A stretch of 64,000 nt of DNA, from positions 209,501 through 273,500 of the forward strand of contig NZ_AYTM02000002.1 of the NCBI RefSeq assembly GCF_000507185.2. The letters run 5' to 3'. The notes under the pieces are model-generated. The model had not been told where the DNA came from and ran no database searches. It saw nothing but the letters and a program-made list of their open reading frames with translations. How positions within the stretch are numbered: the first letter of the stretch is position 1; every line of letters begins with the position of its first letter. This DNA comes from Pseudomonas syringae KCTC 12500 (GTDB taxonomy: Bacteria; Pseudomonadota; Gammaproteobacteria; Pseudomonadales; Pseudomonadaceae). Made by a program: the position numbers and the translations under genes. Positions 31,639-40,719 of the stretch are shown here, piece by piece.

Positions 31639-32301
31639 ATGACCTGCAATCTGTTATTGGTCGACGACCACTCCCTTATCAGAGCCGGCGTGCGAGCGCT
31701 GGTTGCAGACATGCCTGGATACACCATCCTGGGCGAAACGGCTGACGGCTCGCAACTGGCGAGTCTTGCGCAGCGCCTCAAGCCCGACATCATCCTGCTC
31801 GACATCTGCATGAAAAGCATCGACGGCCTGGTTGCACTTGAGCACCTGCTGAAGGTGCAACCGCACTGCAAGGTGTTGATCCTGTCGATGCACAATGATC
31901 CGGACATGATCGTGCGTGCGCTCGACATCGGCGCGCAAGGCTATCTACTCAAGGACACGACGGCTGCGGAACTCGAACAGGCACTGGAAGCGTTACGTAG
32001 CAACGAGCGTTACCTGAGCCCGGCCATTGCTCAATTGGTCATCGAGTGCGCACTGCGCGGTACACCCTCGAAAAGGGCTCAGGCGGCGAAAGAGCGCTAT
32101 CACCTGACCGCTCGCCAACTTGAAATCCTGCGCCTGATCGTGCGCGGCAAGTCTACTCGGGAGATCGCCGATGGCCTGGGGCTGAGTGTCAAGACCATCG
32201 AGACTCACCGCGCCCAGGTCATGAAACGCCTGCAGATATTCGACGTGGCCGGGTTGGTGCTGTTTTGCGTTCGCGAACGGATTATCAGTCTGGACGACTG
32301 A
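31639..32301 (+). CDS. NarL/FixJ-type response regulator
   Basis: A 220-residue two-domain regulator. The receiver domain has the acidic pair in LLVDDHSLIRAG, the phosphorylatable Asp55 in IILLDICMKSIDG and the conserved lysine in GYLLKDTT. A LuxR-type helix-turn-helix follows (LTARQLEILRLIVRGKSTREIADGLGLSVKTIETHRAQVMKRL). No histidine kinase is adjacent, so it is an orphan in this window. It overlaps the convergent lipid kinase gene by 17 bases at the 3' ends. The ribosome site before ATG 31639 is poor. Confidence 0.9.
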   Translation: MTCNLLLVDDHSLIRAGVRALVADMPGYTILGETADGSQLASLAQRLKPDIILLDICMKSIDGLVALEHLLKVQPHCKVLILSMHNDPDMIVRALDIGAQGYLLKDTTAAELEQALEALRSNERYLSPAIAQLVIECALRGTPSKRAQAAKERYHLTARQLEILRLIVRGKSTREIADGLGLSVKTIETHRAQVMKRLQIFDVAGLVLFCVRERIISLDD

Positions 32302-33202
32302 GCTTCGGTGCACCGCCCAGTACCGGAGAGTCCGCTGGCAGGTGAACATGAAGCGCCCCCGGCCGGGCCTCGAAACGCAGGTCCTCGCCCGACAGCGGCT
32401 CACCGTCCAGATTGATATCCAGGCCTTGGGCGGACTTGAGCTCTACCCAAGGCAAACGCGCGCGAATGAACATATTGTCGATACCCAGCCCGCCCTCCAG
32501 AAGGCTCCTCAGCGTGCCGACCACTTCCTGAGGCGCTGGCAGGATGCTGATGTCGAGAAGACCATCATCGGCCATCGCGGTCGGGCACAGCTCGTGTCCA
32601 CCGCCCGCCTGCCGACCATTGCCGATACCCAGTGCAAGCAAGTCACCGCGCCAATGAAAATCCGGCCCGGTGAGCTCACCATGCGCCGCATGCAGCTCGC
32701 TGAATCGGGTCAGGCCCGTAAACAGGTAGGCAGCACCGCCCAGCACCTTCTTCAGGTCCTCGGACGTGTTCGCCGTGACCTGGCTGCCAAACCCGCCGGT
32801 CGCCATATTGAGGAACAGCTTGCCGCCCACCTCACCCAGATCGACCGCACGCGGAGCCACGTCCATGAGTTGCAGGGCTTTGGAGACCTCGAGAGGCACG
32901 CCGGCCGCACGGGCAAAATCGTTCGCAGTCCCCAACGGCAGAATAGTCAGGCTGGCCTTGGTTTCGGCCAGTGCCAGAGCTTCGGCGATATCGCGCAAGG
33001 TGCCGTCGCCACCACCTGCGACAATGTGCCGATGACCGGCGGCCAAGGCTTCGTCGACCAGGCGCTGGGCATCGCCGGCTTCCCAGGTCAGTCGCACGTC
33101 CAGTTCCCAGCCCTGCTTACGCTTGTCTGCCACTGCGTCACGCACGTCTTCATTGAGTGCCTGTTTACCGTGAAGAATGAGCATTGCCCTGCGTTGTGTC
33201 AT
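32285..33202 (-). CDS. yegS: YegS-like lipid kinase
   Basis: A 305-residue diacylglycerol-kinase-fold protein. It begins RRAMLILHGKQALNEDVRDAV and carries the nucleotide-binding GGGDGTLRDIAEAL and ILPLGTANDFARAAGVP motifs; the C-terminal half is the beta-sandwich lipid domain. E. coli YegS phosphorylates phosphatidylglycerol in vitro. ATG 33202 follows GAGGAGG; a longer frame to 33325 has no such site. It is orthologous by synteny to PA3023. Confidence 0.9.
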   Translation of the reverse strand: MTQRRAMLILHGKQALNEDVRDAVADKRKQGWELDVRLTWEAGDAQRLVDEALAAGHRHIVAGGGDGTLRDIAEALALAETKASLTILPLGTANDFARAAGVPLEVSKALQLMDVAPRAVDLGEVGGKLFLNMATGGFGSQVTANTSEDLKKVLGGAAYLFTGLTRFSELHAAHGELTGPDFHWRGDLLALGIGNGRQAGGGHELCPTAMADDGLLDISILPAPQEVVGTLRSLLEGGLGIDNMFIRARLPWVELKSAQGLDINLDGEPLSGEDLRFEARPGALHVHLPADSPVLGGAPKLSRPD

Positions 33203-33725
33203 GACACCTCCTCTGCCGAACCCTACGAATTGAAACCTGCGAGCGACGCTCTTTTCTGTTATCGGCGCCCGCTTACATTTCGCACGACGCATGACTGTGA
33301 CCCCGGGCGGTCGGAAAAAGCCCATCCGATGCGGAAATTTTTTTCACCCTGGCAACCGCTCGTTTTGCCCCGCAGGCACTGGCGAGAGCCACTTAACGGG
33401 CGGTCCGGATCAACGCCTGCGTCATGAATGAAGCACTTTTGTACTGTCGCTATTCGTTTCATGAGCTTTACTGACAGCATCACCCTCAACTGAGGGAAAT
33501 TTCCTTCACAAATGATTGAAAAGGCTTAAATAAAATCCGGTCAGGGACGACATACATAAAGTGCTATTCACAAAAGACGATCTGGATTCCTCATCAGCAC
33601 GATGTGTAACTGGCTACGCTTGGACACAGTTCACGCATAAACACCTCCAGGGTGTTGCAGGCAGACAGTAGAAAGCTGTCCTGAATCAGCAGAATTCAGG
33701 CGCATACAGGGAGTAGGGGATTTCT
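33203..33725. other. regulatory region upstream of the psl cluster
   Basis: 523 bases without a gene, between divergent yegS and pslA. It holds CCCTCA-AC-TGAGGG (33483-33496) overlapping the palindrome GGAAATTTCC (33495-33504), an AT-rich block near 33515-33530, and a leader hairpin close to pslA. I could not place a convincing sigma70, RpoS or AlgU promoter by eye. Confidence 0.5.
33680..33720 (+). promoter_or_regulatory. pslA leader hairpin and GGA-rich ribosome site
   Basis: CCTGAAT-CAGCAGA-ATTCAGG (33680-33700) is followed by ACAGGGAGTAGGGGA, which ends five bases before the pslA ATG. The AGGGA and GGGGA cores resemble CsrA/RsmA sites, and RsmA represses pslA translation in P. aeruginosa. 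Direct control here is inferred. Confidence 0.5.
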
Positions 33726-35162
33726 ATGAGGTTGCAGCCCGTCGACAGTCTTTCGCTGACCCGCACCAGCCTGGTCGAATACTTTCTTTTCGGCATCCGC
33801 CTGGCGCATGGCATCGCCTGCATACTGCCGGGCCTGGTGATCATGTTATTGATCAAGGACGGCGGCACGGACGCTCATCAGAGCTACCTGACCATGCTGC
33901 TGTTTTTCGGCTGTGTCGGGGTGCTGGTATTTCAAGCCATGGGCGTCTATTCCGAAGCGCTGTTCAGCAACGATCTGCGCATGGGCGCGATGGCGCTGGC
34001 CTGGACCGCCGCTTTCGGACTGTTGCTGTTCATGCAGCAGGCAATGGGCCTGTTCGGCTACCTGCCACCCGAAGAACTGCTGATCTGGTACCTGACCAGC
34101 CTTGCACTGTTCGGCATCATTCGCCTGCTGTTACTGACGCTGTTCAAACATCAGATGCGCAAGGGCGTCTTCCTGCAGCACGCGGTGATTCTGGGCGCGA
34201 CGGAGAACGGCCAGCGTCTGGCCGAATACCTGCTTGAACATCAGGACATTCGTTCAGGCGTGACCGGTTTTATCGACGACCGTATCGGCCGCATGCCCAA
34301 GACCGTGGCCAACCTGCCGCTGCTGGGCAATACCAGCGATCTGGAACGGCTGATCCGCGAAGAGAAAGTGACTCAGGTGCTGGTCGCCCTGCCCTGGACC
34401 GCAGAAAACCGCATGGACTACATCATCCGCGAATTGCGCAGGCTACCGGTCAACGTGTTGCTGGTGCCGGACATGATTGCCTTCCGACACACCCACAACC
34501 GCATCACTGAAGTCGCCCGGCTGCCGATGTTCAATGCCTCGGATCTGCCGCTCAGTGGCTGGTCGCCGTTCATCAAACGTGCTGAAGACATCGTGCTGTC
34601 ATCGCTGGCATTGCTGGCGCTGTCACCCTTGATGCTGCTGGTCGCACTGGCGATCAAACTCGATTCCCCAGGCCCGGTGTTTTTCCGTCAGAAGCGCTAC
34701 GGCTACAACAATCGCTTGATCGAAGTATTCAAGTTTCGCTCCATGCATCAGCACCAGGCCGATGCAACCGCCGAACGGCAAACCACCCGCGGCGACGCCA
34801 GAATCACCCGGGTAGGACGCTTCATTCGCAAGACCAGCCTTGATGAACTGCCACAATTGTTCAACGTGGTGGCGGGCAGCATGTCGATGGTCGGGCCGCG
34901 CCCGCACGCCACGGCGACCAAGGCTGCGGGGATTCTGTTCGAGCAGGCGGTCAAGGAATACACCTCGCGGCATCGCGTCAAACCAGGCATTACCGGACTG
35001 GCGCAGATCAACGGCTATCGGGGCGAAACCGACACCGTTGAAAAAATCGAAAAACGCGTCGAGTTCGACCTTGAGTACATAGAAAACTGGTCCGTCTGGT
35101 TCGACCTCTACATCCTTATGCGCACTGTGCCTGCAGTGCTATTCACCCGTGAGGCTTACTGA
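33726..35162 (+). CDS. pslA: undecaprenyl-phosphate hexose phosphotransferase
   Basis: A 478-residue polyisoprenyl-phosphate hexose-1-phosphate transferase of the WcaJ type that starts the lipid-linked repeat unit at the inner membrane. Four or five hydrophobic segments fill the first 140 residues, a nucleotide-binding-like domain follows ([19 protein letters not shown]), and the C-terminal sugar transferase domain contains [42 protein letters not shown] and [22 protein letters not shown] motifs (here [20 protein letters not shown]). It is the first gene of the operon and its stop overlaps the next start by one base. Confidence 0.93.
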   Translation: MRLQPVDSLSLTRTSLVEYFLFGIRLAHGIACILPGLVIMLLIKDGGTDAHQSYLTMLLFFGCVGVLVFQAMGVYSEALFSNDLRMGAMALAWTAAFGLLLFMQQAMGLFGYLPPEELLIWYLTSLALFGIIRLLLLTLFKHQMRKGVFLQHAVILGATENGQRLAEYLLEHQDIRSGVTGFIDDRIGRMPKTVANLPLLGNTSDLERLIREEKVTQVLVALPWTAENRMDYIIRELRRLPVNVLLVPDMIAFRHTHNRITEVARLPMFNASDLPLSGWSPFIKRAEDIVLSSLALLALSPLMLLVALAIKLDSPGPVFFRQKRYGYNNRLIEVFKFRSMHQHQADATAERQTTRGDARITRVGRFIRKTSLDELPQLFNVVAGSMSMVGPRPHATATKAAGILFEQAVKEYTSRHRVKPGITGLAQINGYRGETDTVEKIEKRVEFDLEYIENWSVWFDLYILMRTVPAVLFTREAY

Positions 35163-36619
35163 TGAGCACTCTCATTCCCTGCATTATTGCCGGCGGCTCC
35201 GGCACTCGCCTGTGGCCGGTTTCGCGTGAAGCCATGCCCAAACCGTTCATGCGCCTGCCAGACGGTCAGAGCCTGCTGCAGAAGACTTTTCTGCGTGCGG
35301 TGGGTCTGCCCGGCGTCGAGCGTTTGCTGACGGTGACCAACCGGGAAGTGTATTTCCGTACGGTGGACGACTACCGCCAGTTGAACAAAGGCAATGCGCG
35401 CCTGGATTTCATCCTCGAACCCTTCGGCCGCAATACGGCAGCTGCGGTTGCCGCTGCGGCGCTGCACGTCAGTCAGTTGTATGGCGACGAGGCGCAACTG
35501 CTGGTTTTGCCTGCCGACCACCTGATCACCGACGTGGGGGAATTCTCCAGAGCGGTGAGCGCTGCACAGAAGCTGGCTGCCGAGGGCTGGCTGGTGACAT
35601 TCGGCATTCTGCCGACCGCACCGGAAACCGGTTTTGGCTACATTGAGAAAGGCCCGGCACTCAATGCGGACGCCTGTCAGGTCGCCCGCTTTGTCGAAAA
35701 GCCCGATGCGATCACCGCCCAAGGATATCTGGACAGCGGTCAGCATTTCTGGAATGCCGGCATGTTTTGCATGCGCGCCGACGCCGTGCTGCGCGAGTTG
35801 CGCACGCATGCGCCGGACGTCCTGAGCGCCGTCAGCGCGTGCCTGGAATCGAGCCCGCGCAAGGAAGGCAATCGTGAGCTGCAAGTCGAGCTGGACGGTG
35901 AATCGTTTGCCCTGACACCGGACATTTCCATCGACTACGCGCTGATGGAACGCTCCGAAAAAGTCGCCGTGGTGCCCTGCCAGCTTGGCTGGAGTGATAT
36001 CGGCTCGTGGCAGGCAGTGCGTGAGCTGTCTCCGGTCGATGCTCAAGGCAACTACTGCAATGGCGAAGCCGTGCTGCACGACGTCAGCAACTGCTACATC
36101 GACTCCCCAAAGCGTCTGGTGGGCGCTATCGGCCTCGACAATCTGATCATCATCGACACCCCCGACGCCTTGCTGATCGCCGACGGTCGCCGCAGCCAAG
36201 AGGTCAAGATCATCGCTCAGGAGCTCAAGCGCCAAGGCCATGATGCCTACCGCCTGCACCGCACGGTCACACGCCCATGGGGCACCTACACCGTCCTCGA
36301 AGAGGGCAAGCGCTTCAAGATCAAGCGCATCGTGGTTCGCCCGCAGGCGTCCCTGTCGTTGCAGATGCACCATCACCGCAGCGAACACTGGATCGTGGTC
36401 AGCGGCATGGCCACCGTCACCAACGGCGAGCGCGAGTTCATGCTCGATACCAACGAGTCGACCTTTATCAAGCCGGGCCACACACACCGTCTGGTCAACC
36501 CCGGCGTCATCGATCTGGTGATGATCGAGGTGCAGAGCGGCGAGTACCTGGGCGAAGACGACATCGTGCGTTTTACCGACATTTATGGACGTGTACCCGA
36601 CAAGGCCGTGAAGAGCTGA
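35162..36619 (+). CDS. pslB: mannose-1-phosphate guanylyltransferase / mannose-6-phosphate isomerase
   Basis: A 485-residue bifunctional enzyme that supplies GDP-mannose. The nucleotidyltransferase half begins LIPCIIAGGSGTRLWPVSREAMPKPFM and includes FVEKPDAITAQGYLDSG. The C-terminal cupin half (about residues 350-485) has RPWGTYTVLEEGKRFKIKRI and LQMHHHRSEHWIVVSGMA with metal-binding histidines. It resembles AlgA, but its place after pslA identifies it as the psl copy. It is translationally coupled to pslA. A 132-base gap follows, where P. aeruginosa has pslC. Confidence 0.93.
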   Translation: MSTLIPCIIAGGSGTRLWPVSREAMPKPFMRLPDGQSLLQKTFLRAVGLPGVERLLTVTNREVYFRTVDDYRQLNKGNARLDFILEPFGRNTAAAVAAAALHVSQLYGDEAQLLVLPADHLITDVGEFSRAVSAAQKLAAEGWLVTFGILPTAPETGFGYIEKGPALNADACQVARFVEKPDAITAQGYLDSGQHFWNAGMFCMRADAVLRELRTHAPDVLSAVSACLESSPRKEGNRELQVELDGESFALTPDISIDYALMERSEKVAVVPCQLGWSDIGSWQAVRELSPVDAQGNYCNGEAVLHDVSNCYIDSPKRLVGAIGLDNLIIIDTPDALLIADGRRSQEVKIIAQELKRQGHDAYRLHRTVTRPWGTYTVLEEGKRFKIKRIVVRPQASLSLQMHHHRSEHWIVVSGMATVTNGEREFMLDTNESTFIKPGHTHRLVNPGVIDLVMIEVQSGEYLGEDDIVRFTDIYGRVPDKAVKS

Positions 36620-36751
36620 TCGGCGCAGCAACAAGCGTCGCTTGATTCAAGCGCCACGCAATCGACTGCACCCGGAACAGGTATGACCCGCCTACATGAA
36701 TTTATTACCCGCGAGGGAGCCGTATTTGTGCATGACAGGAGCTCAGGAACA

Positions 36752-37531
36752 ATGAAAAGCATGATGCTGATCGCCAGCTTATTGCTGTTGAGTGCGTGCA
36801 ATACCCCTTCCAGGGTGGGCCTGCCCGATGACCGTGCGCAAATCGAGGCCGGCCAGGCTGCGGGCCGTGCACTGGCTGGCAAGCCACTGCCGCCGGAGCG
36901 AATCCGCCCCGGCGACACGCTGCGCATCGTGCGCAACAGTGGCGAGGCACCGTCGATTTCGGCGTTTACCGCCAACTCCATCTATGAACTGACCCTGTTT
37001 CAGGTGCTCAACGACGGCACCTTTTCCTACCCTTACATCGGCACGGTGAAAGCCGCGGGCCTGACCCTCCAGCAGCTTAACGACCTGCTGGAAAGCAAAC
37101 TGCAGACCGTTTACCGCGAGACCGCGCTGACGATCAACATTTCCCAGTCGCCGGGCAACACGGTGTTTGTCGGTGGCGCAGTGCGCAACTCGGTCACCTT
37201 GCCGGTCAACGTCGCCACCAACCTAGACCAGGCCATCGTCGGCGCGGGCGGCGTGGCGCTCGATGCCGATGCCGGTCAGGTCGCGCTTCTGCGTCAGGAA
37301 GAAAACGGGCTCTACAAGACCTACTTCTTCGATTACAGCAAGTTCCTCTGGGCGGGCGGCGTCGATGGCCCTACCGCACCGGTCCTGTTGAAACGCGGCG
37401 ATATCGTGTTCGTTCCCAAATCATCGGTCGGCAACAAGGTTGACGGCGTGTCCCTGTATTTCAACCAGTTGATCCCCTTCGCGAAGTCGATCGGCCTGGG
37501 CCTGAACTACGAGCTGCGCAATAACAATTAA
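36752..37531 (+). CDS. pslD: outer-membrane polysaccharide export lipoprotein
   Basis: A 259-residue Wza-like protein. The signal peptide ends in a lipobox, LSAC with Cys16, so it should be an outer-membrane lipoprotein. The Poly_export domain follows: RPGDTLRIV, VLNDGTFSYPYIGTVKAAGLTLQQLNDLLESKL and the SLBB-like NTVFVGGAVRNSVTLPV. It probably forms the exit channel with PslE. I use ATG 36752; an in-frame ATG at 36683 would put 23 charged residues before the signal peptide. Confidence 0.9.
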   Translation: MKSMMLIASLLLLSACNTPSRVGLPDDRAQIEAGQAAGRALAGKPLPPERIRPGDTLRIVRNSGEAPSISAFTANSIYELTLFQVLNDGTFSYPYIGTVKAAGLTLQQLNDLLESKLQTVYRETALTINISQSPGNTVFVGGAVRNSVTLPVNVATNLDQAIVGAGGVALDADAGQVALLRQEENGLYKTYFFDYSKFLWAGGVDGPTAPVLLKRGDIVFVPKSSVGNKVDGVSLYFNQLIPFAKSIGLGLNYELRNNN

Positions 37532-37548
37532 TTGTCAGGGAAACAGAC

Positions 37549-39540
37549 ATGATCAACATCCGCTCATTCCGCGACTTGCTGCGCCTGCTCTTCATCTTCC
37601 AGCGCGAAGTCAGGATTACCGTACTGGCGACGTTCGTCATCATTCTTCTGGGCGCGTTTCTGCTCCCCAACCGCTATGAGTCCACCGCCCTGCTGCTGGT
37701 CAAGCCCGGCCGCGACAGCAGCACGGTGCCTATCGAGTTGTCCGACCGACAGGCCATCGTGATACCGAGCGGCCTGCGCGATCCGCTGCTCGACGAGGAG
37801 CGCATGCTAAGCGGGCGGCCGATCATGCGTGCCGTTTCCGAGAAATACCTCGCCGAGCTGTCCATGGTGCCGCCTGAAACGGGCGCTCTGGCCTCGGTGA
37901 AGAACGGCATCAAGACCGTCGTCGGGGCGCTCGTCAACGGCGTGCGCAGCGTTCTGCAATTCATCGGGCTGGTGGAACACCGCTCCCAGGCCGAGCGCCT
38001 GGCGGAGGATCTGGAGAAAAACTTCAAGGTCAGCCATGAGCCTGGCTCGTCGGTGATGGAACTGAGGTTTACCTGGAGCGACCCGGAAGTCGCGCAGACC
38101 GTGCTCAAGACCTGGATCGCCGAGTACCAGACGCAGCGCACCAAGACGCTGGGCCGGGTCAGCCTGTACGCGTTCTACGAAGCGGAAGTGAAGGCGACCG
38201 GTGCGAACATCATCGAGTACAAGAAGCAGATCCAGAACTACCTGAACCAGTTGAGCGCGGTAAGTATTTCCCAGCGTCTGGCGGACACCTCGCAGGCGCT
38301 CAACGATCTGCGCACCGAGCGCAACAACACCACCCGCTCGATTGCCTCGACCAAGGCAGGTCTGGACCTGCTGAAAAAACAACTGGCAGAGCAGCCCAAG
38401 ACCGTCTCGGCAGGCCGCGAACTGGCCCTCAACCCCAATCGCCAGGACTTGCAGAACCGCATCAACGGCAAGGAAGTGGAACGCCAGGAGATGCTCCGCT
38501 CGTTCAAGGACGAGGCGCCGCCGATTCGTGCGATCAATGAGGAAGTCAGTAACCTCAAAAAGCTGCTCAAGGAACAGGACGCCACCGTACAGCGCTCCGA
38601 AAGCATCACGCCCAACCCGATCTACAACCGCATGCAGAACGTGTACGCCGACCAGCAGACCAGCTACGCACGCCTGCAAACCCAGTTCATCCAGCAGAAC
38701 GAGCAAATCGCGCAGCTGGAACGTGACCGCCAGCAGGCACTGAATCTGGAGCCGGAGCTGTCACGCCTGCAGAACGAGCTGGATGCGGCAGAAAAAAGCT
38801 ATGCGCTGTACAAAAACAGCCTGGAAAAATCGCGTATCGACCGTGAACTGGACAACAGTCAGATCAGTAATATCGCGACCATCGAGGAGGCGACCTTCAA
38901 CCCCAGCCGGGTATTCCCGAAAAGCCTGATGATGCTGTTTCTGGCGTTCCCGCTGAGCGTCGTGGTCGGTGCCGTGGCGCTGTACTCCTTCTACTTGCTG
39001 GACCAGCGCATTCATGACGGCGACAAGATCGAGAGCAGCTTCGGTGTTCCGGTCTGGACCAGCCTTCCCGACCTGGAACGTGCCCAGGAACGCAGTGCAG
39101 CCCTTACCTCGAACCTGCATCGGGTGTACGGCATTCTGCCGCTGGATCAGGTAGAAGAACGCGGTTTGACCATTGGCTTTACGTCGGTGAAGTACGGGGC
39201 CGGCGTGTCGTTCGTGATCGCGCGTTTGAGCACGCTGTTGATCGAACAGGGCCATCGGGTGCGTACCGAAGGCCGCAGTCCGGCCATTCCGGGCGAAATT
39301 GTGCTGATCAACGCTTCGGCACTGTCAGCGAATCAGGACGCCTTCGTGCTGTTGCGCAAGGCTGACCTGATCGTGCTGGTGGTTCGCGCCCAGGACACCA
39401 CCGTGCCGATGCTGGAAGACACGTTGAACAACCTCAACACCGCGTTCAAGAAAGTCGACGGCATCATCATCAACCGTCGGCGCTTCGAAGTGCCTGAAAA
39501 AGTCTTGAGTTTTCTCAAGCGAATCGGGAGCAGAGGCTGA
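37549..39540 (+). CDS. pslE: Wzz-type polysaccharide co-polymerase
   Basis: A 663-residue inner-membrane chain-length and export protein. One membrane segment lies near residues 22-42 (VRITVLATFVIILLGAFLLP), a long coiled-coil periplasmic part runs from about 190 to 440, and a second membrane segment sits near 465 (MLFLAFPLSVVVGAVALYSFYLL). The C-terminal cytoplasmic part resembles the BY-kinase fold, but the Walker A site is degenerate (KYGAGVSFVIARL near residue 546) and there is no tyrosine-rich tail, so it should not be an active kinase. The stop overlaps the pslF start by one base. Confidence 0.9.
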   Translation: MINIRSFRDLLRLLFIFQREVRITVLATFVIILLGAFLLPNRYESTALLLVKPGRDSSTVPIELSDRQAIVIPSGLRDPLLDEERMLSGRPIMRAVSEKYLAELSMVPPETGALASVKNGIKTVVGALVNGVRSVLQFIGLVEHRSQAERLAEDLEKNFKVSHEPGSSVMELRFTWSDPEVAQTVLKTWIAEYQTQRTKTLGRVSLYAFYEAEVKATGANIIEYKKQIQNYLNQLSAVSISQRLADTSQALNDLRTERNNTTRSIASTKAGLDLLKKQLAEQPKTVSAGRELALNPNRQDLQNRINGKEVERQEMLRSFKDEAPPIRAINEEVSNLKKLLKEQDATVQRSESITPNPIYNRMQNVYADQQTSYARLQTQFIQQNEQIAQLERDRQQALNLEPELSRLQNELDAAEKSYALYKNSLEKSRIDRELDNSQISNIATIEEATFNPSRVFPKSLMMLFLAFPLSVVVGAVALYSFYLLDQRIHDGDKIESSFGVPVWTSLPDLERAQERSAALTSNLHRVYGILPLDQVEERGLTIGFTSVKYGAGVSFVIARLSTLLIEQGHRVRTEGRSPAIPGEIVLINASALSANQDAFVLLRKADLIVLVVRAQDTTVPMLEDTLNNLNTAFKKVDGIIINRRRFEVPEKVLSFLKRIGSRG

Positions 39541-40718
39541 TGCGAATAGCTTTGCTGGCGCCGCTGCCACCCGAGCAGAATGGCATCGCCGATTACGCCG
39601 GACATCTGCGCAACGCGCTTGAAGGCCTGGGTCTGCAGGTCACTACACCGCTGCAGGGCGTCGGCAACGATCCCCGTGCCGCAGAGCAGCGGGTGGCCGA
39701 AACTGACTGGAGCGGCATCGATCTGGTCCACGCTGAACTGGGCGGTGGGCGACTGGCAGAGTTTCAAGCGCTGCGCGCACTGCGTCGGCGTTTCCCCAAG
39801 CTGCCGTTGACCGCGACCGTACACGATCCCGAGCGGCTGGTCTGGCGGCGCGAAAAACTGCCCTGGCCGTTGTCGATGGTCAGCGGCATGCGCTCGCCGC
39901 TGCCGGAAATCGCCACGGTACTGGCCGACCCGCTGTGCCTGCATGAAGAACGGCAGCTAGCGCGGCACATGACCCGCCTGGTGACCCTGACCCAGGCGGG
40001 CAGCCAGAGCCTGCGCCAGCGCATGGGGCTGACAGCGGCGCAGATGGCGGTCATCAATCACGGCAACCTCGACATCGCCCCCGCGCCGTTGCCGCCATTG
40101 AATCCCCTGCGCCTGTTGTATTTCGGTTTCATTTATCGCGGCAAGGGTATCGAGGACCTGCTCGATGCGCTGTCCAGTGTATTCACTGCCCAGCCTGCGC
40201 TGCGCTCGACCGTGCGCCTGACCCTGGCCGGCGGCAGCGAGCCGGAAATGGCCTTCGGCCCTTCCGGCAGTTATCTGGAACAACTGCGACTGCGCATCCG
40301 CCAACTGGGCCTTGTCGATCTGATCGACTGGCAACTGGACCTGCCTGCCGAACAGATCCCGCAGGTTATCCAGGCCCACCACGTCATGGTCCTGCCTTAT
40401 CGCGAGTCGAGCAAACTGAAGATTCTTGGCAAGCTGCGCGGCACCAGTGGCGCGCTGTCGTGGGCAGTGGCCTGTGGCAGAGGCGTCATTACCTCGGATG
40501 CACGCTCGTTTGCCGAAGAAGTCTCACATGGTAACGGCATGATCTACCCGCAAGGCGACGTCGACGGGCTGACGCAAGCCCTGGCCCGCGCCTGCGCAAC
40601 ACCGGAACTGGTCAGGCAATGGGCCGATAACGCTGCGCAGATGGGCAAGGCCAGGGTCTGGAGCCATACCGCAGAACATTTTCAGAATGTATTTCGCCAG
40701 GCTTGCCAGGAGAAGTGA
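39540..40718 (+). CDS. pslF: glycosyltransferase family 4-type PslF
   Basis: A 392-residue GT-B fold glycosyltransferase. It starts MRIALLAPLPPEQNGIADYAGHL, has the linker region LRLLYFGFIYRGKGIEDLLDAL, and the donor-site part VLPYRESSKLKILGKLRGTSGAL. It should add a sugar to the lipid-linked psl repeat at the cytoplasmic face. It overlaps pslE by one base and is followed one base later by pslG. Which sugar it moves cannot be read from sequence. Confidence 0.87.
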   Translation: MRIALLAPLPPEQNGIADYAGHLRNALEGLGLQVTTPLQGVGNDPRAAEQRVAETDWSGIDLVHAELGGGRLAEFQALRALRRRFPKLPLTATVHDPERLVWRREKLPWPLSMVSGMRSPLPEIATVLADPLCLHEERQLARHMTRLVTLTQAGSQSLRQRMGLTAAQMAVINHGNLDIAPAPLPPLNPLRLLYFGFIYRGKGIEDLLDALSSVFTAQPALRSTVRLTLAGGSEPEMAFGPSGSYLEQLRLRIRQLGLVDLIDWQLDLPAEQIPQVIQAHHVMVLPYRESSKLKILGKLRGTSGALSWAVACGRGVITSDARSFAEEVSHGNGMIYPQGDVDGLTQALARACATPELVRQWADNAAQMGKARVWSHTAEHFQNVFRQACQEK

Positions 40719-40719
40719 C

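Noticed and set aside
33400..33725. A sigma54 or AlgU promoter for pslA
   Set aside because: No GG-N10-GC or GAACTT/TCTGA pair at correct spacing could be found by eye.
35156..36634. A long open frame antisense to pslB
   Set aside because: It is a mirror of a certain enzyme gene with all motifs on the plus strand.
39187..39260. PslE as an active tyrosine kinase
   Set aside because: The place of Walker A reads GAGVSFV without the GK(S/T) needed for ATP, and there is no tyrosine cluster at the end.
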